A stretch of DNA of 11,935 bases from Akkermansiaceae bacterium UBA6138 (GTDB lineage Bacteria > Verrucomicrobiota > Verrucomicrobiia > Verrucomicrobiales > DEV007). The notes under the pieces are model-generated. The model was given only the letters and a program-made list of their open reading frames with translations. It was not told where the DNA came from and ran no database searches. Position 1 is the stretch's first letter, and each line of letters begins with the position of its first letter. Below, in pieces: positions 7,227 to 11,935 of this stretch. Both the position numbers and the translations under genes were made by a program. The stretch covers positions 6,393 through 18,327 of the forward strand of contig DIVG01000076.1 of assembly GCA_002422425.1 (NCBI GenBank). The letters run 5' to 3'.

Positions 7227-7252
7227 GTGCATGGGCAGGATGCCCATGCTAC
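7227..7252. repeat. REP-like palindromic repeat, copy 2 (inverted pair)
   Basis: This is an exact inverted copy of 7093-7118, with stems 7229-7237 and 7241-7249 around loop GGA. The two copies enclose 108 bp and form a REPIN-like doublet of 160 bp. Flanking bases continue a weaker match: 'tcttcaca' before this copy against 'ggtgggaaga' after copy 1. The enclosed segment shows no credible gene. Confidence 0.85.
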
Positions 7253-7269
7253 CCGAGAGAATACCCGGC

Positions 7270-8856
7270 TCAATCATAATACCCCTCCAGCAGCCATTCC
7301 CTTCCGGTCTCGACGAGGCGGAAGATGCCTTGATTGAGCAGTTCGACGTCCCACTCGCGTCTCTCCCACTGCTGCCCCTGATGCCACCAGTCGCCGCCGC
7401 TTTTCCAGGGTCCGGCCCAGGCGGTGACGACGCCCGAGACACGGGATGACTCGACCCGCAGAGGAATGCCGTCACGCAGCTGCACGCTGGTGCGGAAGCC
7501 GAGGGGGTACTTTCGCAGGGTCGGGCCGGTTACCGGGGGGCCGGCCCCTTGGCTTAATGCACCGGGCAGGATGGGGCGGGCGGGACGCCCGCAGTCCCGT
7601 TGACGAGCCTGGCTGGACCGGTGGCTGTCGGACAACTCGGCCGGGAGGGGCGCTTTATCAAAGAGACCGGGGCGATGACTATCGACGGGACGGGGCGAGC
7701 CGATACGGTCGTTACCGACGATTTTGCGGAGCCGTTTCAGGGTTTCTTCGTAATGATGCCGGTTTTTCAGCCCGGCACCAAAGAGCGTCTTCTGCGAGGC
7801 GACGGGATCCGACGGCTCAAACCGGAGCCGTAAGGCAACGACGGCAGCCTTCATTTCAAAGGCGTCGAGGTGTCCGCTGACGAGGCGGAAGAGCAGCCCG
7901 GGATCAAGGGTTGGCTCGGGCAGGGCGAGGCGCTTCGCATGGCAGGCGCCGTCGGCAAAGGTGAGGAGAAAGTGCACCGCCGTCGCGGCCCGTCCCGTTT
8001 GGGCGACACGTCCGGCGAGTTGTTCGAGGACACGTTGCACGACAAAGAGGAGCGGATCACGTTCGCGGACCTCGTAGTCGAAATCGTGATGGGCCTCGAA
8101 GAGCTGCTCCAGTTTTGCCAGTCGCAGCGGACGACGGAGGCGTCCGGTGAGACGCAACCAGAGCTCCACGCCCTCGTCCCCGAGTCGGGCGGCGACTTCC
8201 TCGCGGCGGAGGCGGGCGAAGGCCCCAAGCGTTTGCAGCCCCCAGAGCCGGAGCTTGTCATTCAGGTTGGCTCCGGTCTCGGCAATGATGAGAGGGAGCT
8301 GGTCCAGTTTCCCGAGACGCTCCTCGCGCCGCAGGTGCCAGACCTCGATCCCGGCATGGAGCGCGGCCTGGGCGGCGAGGCGGGCGAGGGCGGGCGTCTC
8401 GCCGAGCCCGATGACAACCTCAAGTCCGAGCGCGGCGAGGCGATCGTGCAGACGTGAGGCGCTCTCGTGCCACTGCGCCGGTGGCTCGGTCGCGAGATCG
8501 AGGGTGAGGATGCCGGGCCCCGTCTCCTCTATCCCCGGCACCCAGCCGAAAGCGCCCTCGAGCAGCATCCGCGCCGCGGCCAGTTCGGCGGCCGGCGAAG
8601 GACGGTCCACTTGCAACTGCGGGCACCGGGCAAGGGCCTGCACCGTCGGGATCCCGGGCTCGACCCCGCTGCGGGCGGCGAGGGCATTGCAGCAAAGCAC
8701 GATGGACTGGCGCTGCGTGTCATCGACGAGGGCCGCGGGCTCACCGCTCCCGCGGCGCCGTTTCACCGCCTGGAGACGGAAATCGCGGCACCAGACGACG
8801 GCATAACCTGACAGGGCATGGTCCCCGACCTGATCTTCTCTAATCGCATTTCTCAT
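7270..8856 (-). CDS. imuB: ImuB, catalytically inactive Y-family polymerase-like mutagenesis protein
   Basis: This 528-residue protein would link DnaE2 to the sliding clamp during translesion synthesis. The N-terminal half has the Y-family layout: VVWCRDFRLQAV where active polymerases carry the Asp-rich metal motif, then PAALVDDTQRQSIVLCCNAL, GVEPGIPTVQALA and an ETGPGILTLDLA strand. The missing catalytic acids are typical of ImuB. A helix-hairpin-like segment (LRLWGLQTLGAFARLRREEV) and a little-finger-like region follow. QKTLF at residues 355-359 fits the QxxLF clamp-binding pentapeptide. The C terminus is the ImuB tail, VVTAWAGPWKSGGDWW then WERREWDVELL and WLLEGYYD. Residues about 410-440 (QRDCGRPARPILPGALSQG) are encoded by GC-rich palindromic repeat DNA kept in frame. 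It overlaps imuA by four bases (ATGA), indicating translational coupling. Confidence 0.93.
   Translation of the reverse strand: MRNAIREDQVGDHALSGYAVVWCRDFRLQAVKRRRGSGEPAALVDDTQRQSIVLCCNALAARSGVEPGIPTVQALARCPQLQVDRPSPAAELAAARMLLEGAFGWVPGIEETGPGILTLDLATEPPAQWHESASRLHDRLAALGLEVVIGLGETPALARLAAQAALHAGIEVWHLRREERLGKLDQLPLIIAETGANLNDKLRLWGLQTLGAFARLRREEVAARLGDEGVELWLRLTGRLRRPLRLAKLEQLFEAHHDFDYEVRERDPLLFVVQRVLEQLAGRVAQTGRAATAVHFLLTFADGACHAKRLALPEPTLDPGLLFRLVSGHLDAFEMKAAVVALRLRFEPSDPVASQKTLFGAGLKNRHHYEETLKRLRKIVGNDRIGSPRPVDSHRPGLFDKAPLPAELSDSHRSSQARQRDCGRPARPILPGALSQGAGPPVTGPTLRKYPLGFRTSVQLRDGIPLRVESSRVSGVVTAWAGPWKSGGDWWHQGQQWERREWDVELLNQGIFRLVETGREWLLEGYYD
7537..7548. repeat. 12-bp GC palindrome within imuB
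   Basis: GGGGCCGGCCCC is a perfect palindrome in the linker-coding region of imuB, 28 bp from the REP-like palindrome at 7576. It adds to the impression that this section of the gene contains repeat-derived DNA, although short GC palindromes also occur by chance here. Confidence 0.4.
7576..7592. repeat. REP-like palindrome embedded in the imuB coding region
   Basis: GCGGGC (7576-7581) and GCCCGC (7587-7592) form a perfect 6-bp stem around GGGAC. The surrounding sequence, CAGGATGGGGCGGGCGGGAC before it and CAGTCCCG after it, resembles a second palindromic repeat family that I recall as common in verrucomicrobial genomes. The minus-strand frame passes through it without a stop, adding a Pro/Arg/Gly-rich stretch to the ImuB linker. 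Confidence 0.6.
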
Positions 8857-9545
8857 CCAACCCGAAGTTGCTCTTCCTGTTCCTCCACGACCCGCCGCAA
8901 AGGCTGGAACCTCGTGCGGCTCAGAATCGTTTCCCTTTCCTGATGGAGATCATCAAGGGCAAGACGCGAGACCAGTTCGAGGCGGTGTTTCGTCGCGCTG
9001 GTCACCTCGCTGCGGGCGAAGATTACCGCGACAGCCTCGCGCTGACGCAGTTGATTGAGGATGCGATACCACTGCTGCGCCCGCACCGAGTTCCAATCCG
9101 AGGGATCGCAGTCCCGCCCGTCGAGGAGGAAAAGGGGAAAATTTTCATCCCGCGTTGCCACATCGAGCGCCTCGACGGCCTGCCTGGCTGAGTCGCAACT
9201 GACCCAGAGGAGCGATTCGAGATCCTTTTCGGGAAAACTCCCGATCGAAAAGCCCGCCCCGATATCAAGTAGCATGACGTAGCGCCCCTCGCTCCGTGCC
9301 CCGGAGAGGAGGGCAGCCATGATGACTCCCCCTCCCCGCGAAGGACCGCGCCCGATGATCTCGGTGAGCTGCCCCTGCGGCAGACCGCCCCCGAGCGAGG
9401 CATTGAGCCCGTCGAGCCCGGTGACGAGACGGATCGTCTTTTGCTCGCGCTCCTGCAGGAGCACGGTTCCCGATTTGATCTGTCGCCCTAACTGTTTGCG
9501 CAGGGAGTCGAGCGCCTCGCTTTTACTTTTTCCGATGACGGACAT
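8853..9545 (-). CDS. imuA: ImuA, RecA-like accessory protein of the mutagenesis cassette
   Basis: This 230-residue protein is related to RecA and SulA-type ATPase folds and is the first gene of the cassette. Residues about 37-76 read TIRLVTGLDGLNASLGGGLP then QGQLTEIIGRGPSRGGG. This is the RecA/ImuA 'G-L-x-x-L-D-x-x-L-G-G-G-L-P-x-G-x-L-T-E' region followed by a P-loop position that lacks the canonical G-K-T, as expected for ImuA. Later features are GRYVMLLDIG and FPLFLLDGRD, with LRQREAVAVIFARSEVTS and a basic C-terminal LSRTRF segment. I chose ATG 9545 (MSVIGKSKSEALDSLRKQLG), because the longer in-frame extension to 9644 runs back through the LexA-like site. No Shine-Dalgarno sequence is seen. 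Its role is to support ImuB and DnaE2 in lesion bypass; the exact biochemistry is unsettled. Confidence 0.9.
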   Translation of the reverse strand: MSVIGKSKSEALDSLRKQLGRQIKSGTVLLQEREQKTIRLVTGLDGLNASLGGGLPQGQLTEIIGRGPSRGGGVIMAALLSGARSEGRYVMLLDIGAGFSIGSFPEKDLESLLWVSCDSARQAVEALDVATRDENFPLFLLDGRDCDPSDWNSVRAQQWYRILNQLRQREAVAVIFARSEVTSATKHRLELVSRLALDDLHQERETILSRTRFQPLRRVVEEQEEQLRVG

Positions 9546-9556
9546 GAATGAAAAAA

Positions 9557-9570
9557 TGTTATTGTGAACA
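9557..9570 (-). promoter_or_regulatory. LexA (SOS) box upstream of imuA
   Basis: TGTTATTGTGAACA matches the palindrome TGTTC-N4-GAACA, which I recall as the published verrucomicrobial LexA motif, with one mismatch (TGTTA for TGTTC). It lies 11 bases upstream of the imuA ATG, a normal position for a repressor site, and imuA-imuB-dnaE2 cassettes are standard SOS targets. On the minus strand TTGCAT lies 17 bases before TACTGT, a weak possible -35/-10 pair overlapping the site. The divergent sulfatase gene shares the region. Confidence 0.72.
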
Positions 9571-9668
9571 GTATTCTGAAAAACACCTTCATGCAAGAAG
9601 ATCCTACCCGTATCTCCTTGACCCGCCGCGCCACCCAACTCCATGCTGTCCGCCTCGATCCCCTGCCC

Positions 9669-11504
9669 ATGAAATCACTTTTCTCCAATCCCTCGCCTGT
9701 GCTTGCCCTCATCGCTTCCCTCCTCAGTCTCTGCCCGTCGCAGGCTCGGGCGACGCCGCCAAATGTGATCATTTTCCTCGCCGACGACGCGGGCTGGGGA
9801 GACTATTCCTTTTCGGGAAACACGCAGGTCTCGACCCCACACATTGACACGATCGCCCGCGAAGGGGTCTCGATGAATTGCTTTTACGTGTGTCCAGTCT
9901 GTTCTCCGACCCGGGCCGAGTTCCTCACCGGCCGTTACCATCCCCGCACCGGGGTTCGCGGGGTCTCGACGGGGCAGGAGCGTCTCGACCTCGACGAAAA
10001 GACGCTTGCCGATTCCTTCAAAGCGGCCGGCTATGCGACCGGTGCTTTCGGCAAATGGCACAACGGTTCGCAGTGGCCCTACCATCCCATGGCGCGCGGC
10101 TTCGACACTTATTTCGGCCACAGCGCAGGGCACTGGGGCGAATACTTCGACGCCCCGCTTGAAGAGGACGGCAAAATGGTGAAGACCGAGGGCTACATCG
10201 TCGACGTCTGCACCGAAAGGGCACTCGGATTCATCGAGAAAAACAGGGACAAGCCCTTCTTCTGCTACGTGCCCTTCACGACTCCGCATTCCCCCTGGGC
10301 GGCCCCGGAGAGCGACTGGGCCCGCTTCAAGGACACGCCGATCACGCAGCGGGCGACCGATCAAGAAAAGGAAATCGACGACGAGACCCGCTGCGCCCTC
10401 GCGATGATGGAGAATCAGGACATGAACGTGGGCCGAATCCTAACAAAGATACAAGATCTCGGAATCGCGAAAAATACTCTCGTCCTCTATTTTTCCGACA
10501 ACGGTCCCAACTCGATGCGCTGGACCGGCGGCATGAAAGGGAGAAAAGGCCAGACCGACGAGGGCGGGGTACGCTCGGTCTGCTACCTGCGCTGGCCCGC
10601 GAAGCTGCCCTCGGGACATGTTGTGGCGGAAATCAGCGGCGCGATCGACCTGCTCCCGACGCTCACTTCCCTGACCAGCGTCAAGCGAATCGGCGACAAG
10701 CCACTCGACGGAATCGACCTCTCCCCCCTGCTCCTGAAAGAGAGCGTCACATGGCCCGATCGCCGGATCTTCTCGACCTGGGCTTCGAACATCAGCGTGC
10801 GCACGCAGACGCATCGACTCGACAATACCGGTCAGCTTTTTGACATGATCACAGACCCCGGTCAGACCACGCCGGTCAATGAACAGCAGCCTGGGATCGC
10901 CGACGAACTCAGCGCCGCCGTCGACGCCTGGCGGAAGGAAATGTATGGTCAAGATGCCGTCGCGCCCTCGAAGGAAAAGGGCACAGGCAAGGGCGGAAAA
11001 GGCAAAGGCCCGGGCAACGCGGTCGACCCGCGTCCCATCCCGGCGGGCTACCGGGAGTTCCCCGTCACGATCCTGCCCGCCCGCGACGGCGACCCGCGCG
11101 GAAGGGTGCAGCGCAGCAGCAACGCGCCGAACTGCTCGTATTTTGTCAACTGGACCAGCACCGACGACAGCCTCGTCTGGAACCTCGATCTCGTCACGAC
11201 AGGGCTCTACGAAGTCACGATAGACTACACCTGTCCCCTCCCCGACGCAGGATCGACGGTGGAACTCAGCTTTGGCGAAGCCCGCCTCACCGGCAAGGTC
11301 GAGCCCGGGTGGGATCCGCCTCTCCACACCGATCAGGACACCCTTCCCCGACCTCCGGCCGAGAGCACGATGAAGGACTTTAAAACCCTCACCCTCGGTG
11401 AAGTCGAACTTACCGCAGGCAACGGACCACTCGTTCTACGTGCGCTCGAGATTCCCGGAAAGTCGGTCATGGACCTGCGGAGATTGACCCTGACATTGAA
11501 ATGA
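9669..11504 (+). CDS. Secreted type I (formylglycine) sulfatase with C-terminal beta-rich domain
   Basis: This 611-residue exported enzyme would hydrolyse sulfate esters, probably on a sulfated polysaccharide. I chose ATG 9669 because it yields a signal peptide: MKS, a hydrophobic stretch (VLALIASLLSL), and an AxA-type cleavage site near A26-R27-A28. The longer GTG frame at 9564 does not. Mature sequence starts with NVIIFLADDAGWGD (metal ligands D39, D40). C78 in CSPTR is the residue converted to formylglycine, followed by LTGRY. K129 and H131 (GKWH), H207 (TTPHSPW) and D277-N278 (FSDNGPN) complete the active site. After the catalytic domain a Lys/Gly-rich linker (SKEKGTGKGGKGKG) leads to about 130 residues that look like a beta-sandwich or carbohydrate-binding-like module. 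The substrate cannot be read from the sequence. The cysteine requires an anaerobic or FGE-type maturase not present here. Confidence 0.93.
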   Translation: MKSLFSNPSPVLALIASLLSLCPSQARATPPNVIIFLADDAGWGDYSFSGNTQVSTPHIDTIAREGVSMNCFYVCPVCSPTRAEFLTGRYHPRTGVRGVSTGQERLDLDEKTLADSFKAAGYATGAFGKWHNGSQWPYHPMARGFDTYFGHSAGHWGEYFDAPLEEDGKMVKTEGYIVDVCTERALGFIEKNRDKPFFCYVPFTTPHSPWAAPESDWARFKDTPITQRATDQEKEIDDETRCALAMMENQDMNVGRILTKIQDLGIAKNTLVLYFSDNGPNSMRWTGGMKGRKGQTDEGGVRSVCYLRWPAKLPSGHVVAEISGAIDLLPTLTSLTSVKRIGDKPLDGIDLSPLLLKESVTWPDRRIFSTWASNISVRTQTHRLDNTGQLFDMITDPGQTTPVNEQQPGIADELSAAVDAWRKEMYGQDAVAPSKEKGTGKGGKGKGPGNAVDPRPIPAGYREFPVTILPARDGDPRGRVQRSSNAPNCSYFVNWTSTDDSLVWNLDLVTTGLYEVTIDYTCPLPDAGSTVELSFGEARLTGKVEPGWDPPLHTDQDTLPRPPAESTMKDFKTLTLGEVELTAGNGPLVLRALEIPGKSVMDLRRLTLTLK

Positions 11505-11534
11505 CGGCCGGAATACGGGGTCGTTCAAACTCCG

Positions 11535-11557
11535 GAGAAGCATCAAAACCTCTTCTC
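11535..11557. terminator. Weak inverted repeat between convergent genes
   Basis: GAGAAG (11535-11540) and CTTCTC (11552-11557) could form a 6-bp stem with an 11-base loop in the 65-bp gap between the convergent sulfatase and DUF1552 genes. There is no clear T-run. It is the only candidate bidirectional terminator seen there. Confidence 0.25.
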
Positions 11558-11569
11558 ATCAAGGATTTA

Positions 11570-11935
11570 TCACCCTGACTCAAATCCTGCCAGCGTCCCC
11601 TCCCCACTCGCAAAGGCATCCGCCTCCACCCCCATCCGCTGCAGCATGGAGACAAACAAGTTGCACAACGGCTTGTTGCGGAGTCCGTCATAAGCAAGAT
11701 GCTGCCCGTGCCGGAATCCTCCGCCCGCGAGCAGAACGGGAAGATTATCGGTGCTGTGCACATTCGCGTCGCCGAGGTTGCTGCCATAGAGCACCATGGT
11801 GCGGTCGAGGAGACGGCACCCCTCTTCGCTTAGGTTGGAAAGGCGGTCGAGATGAGTTCGCAGCACCTCCATCTGCCGGCGATCGACACGCTCGAGCTGC
11901 GCGATCTTTTCCTTTGATTGACCGTGATGGCTGAG
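11570..11935 (-). CDS. DUF1552 family protein, C-terminal part (N terminus outside window)
   Basis: The open minus-strand frame runs from the right edge to TGA at 11570, giving 121 residues. It matches the end of the DUF1552 family found mostly in planctomycetes and Verrucomicrobiota: LSHHGQSKEKIAQLERVDRR, then LLDRTMVLYGSNLGDANVHS, LPVLLAGGGF and CNLFVSMLQRMGVEADAF. The His residues near the edge (SHHG) and the N-x-H-S segment recall the alkaline-phosphatase-like fold suggested for related families; I am unsure of this. Family members are usually exported and often encoded beside DUF1592/DUF1587-type multidomain proteins, which would be to the right, outside the window. Function is not established. 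The family is usually about 430 residues, so roughly three quarters is missing only because of the window edge. Confidence 0.88.
   Translation of the reverse strand, partial: LSHHGQSKEKIAQLERVDRRQMEVLRTHLDRLSNLSEEGCRLLDRTMVLYGSNLGDANVHSTDNLPVLLAGGGFRHGQHLAYDGLRNKPLCNLFVSMLQRMGVEADAFASGEGTLAGFESG

Noticed and set aside
7093..7252. CRISPR array or insertion sequence between imuB and dnaE2
   Set aside because: There are only two copies, they are inverted rather than direct, and no transposase, spacer pattern or target duplication is visible; a REPIN-like doublet fits better.
6583..7449. Plus-strand open frame spanning the dnaE2 start, the repeats and the imuB end
   Set aside because: It crosses two oppositely oriented genes and the palindromic repeats; its 'MGRMPML' peptide is repeat-derived.
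9564..9668. Longer sulfatase frame starting at GTG 9564
   Set aside because: The GTG lies inside the LexA-like site, and the extra 35 residues would bury the signal peptide that starts at 9669.
10440..11327. Minus-strand open frame of 295 codons in the sulfatase gene
   Set aside because: It is antisense to a well-supported sulfatase and shows no recognisable domain.

Overview
The window looks like part of a Verrucomicrobiota (or closely related PVC-group) chromosome. The evidence is a formylglycine sulfatase with a signal peptide, a DUF1552 protein, a PocR-domain AraC-like regulator, a site close to the TGTTC-N4-GAACA motif described for verrucomicrobial LexA, short palindromic repeats reading 'catgggcaggatgcccatg', and mostly weak or absent Shine-Dalgarno sequences. 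No rRNA or other taxonomic marker is present, so the assignment is an inference.

Layout. Positions 3-305 (+) are the C-terminal end of a NarL/LuxR-type response regulator. Positions 438-1445 (+) encode a PocR-domain/AraC-like regulator. A run of protein-damage and stress genes follows on the same strand: an Hsp20 chaperone (1488-1961), a host-attachment/baeRF-like protein (2119-2577) and L-isoaspartyl protein methyltransferase (2663-3358). Next comes a decayed erythromycin-esterase-like gene (about 3361-3940). It carries an amber codon where a conserved Trp is expected, a frameshift at a C-run, and no C-terminal half.

The centre (3961-9545, minus strand) is a complete imuA-imuB-dnaE2 mutagenesis cassette, transcribed from about 9556 leftward. 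imuA and imuB overlap by ATGA. imuB and dnaE2 are separated by 189 bp that hold two exact inverted copies of a 26-bp palindromic repeat, one of them abutting the dnaE2 Shine-Dalgarno sequence. A second, GC-rich palindrome lies inside the imuB reading frame. A LexA-box-like sequence (TGTTATTGTGAACA, 9557-9570) sits 11 nt upstream of imuA, so the cassette is probably an SOS-induced translesion-synthesis module: ImuA and ImuB as clamp-linked accessory factors, DnaE2 as the polymerase.

Divergent from imuA is a secreted sulfatase with a C-terminal beta-rich extension (9669-11504, +). It converges on a DUF1552 gene (11570-11935, -) that runs off the right end.

No clearly novel multi-gene system was found. 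The most interesting points are the repeats embedded in the SOS cassette, the degraded pcm/erythromycin-esterase pair that ends at the cassette boundary, and the sharing of the SOS site by a divergent sulfatase.
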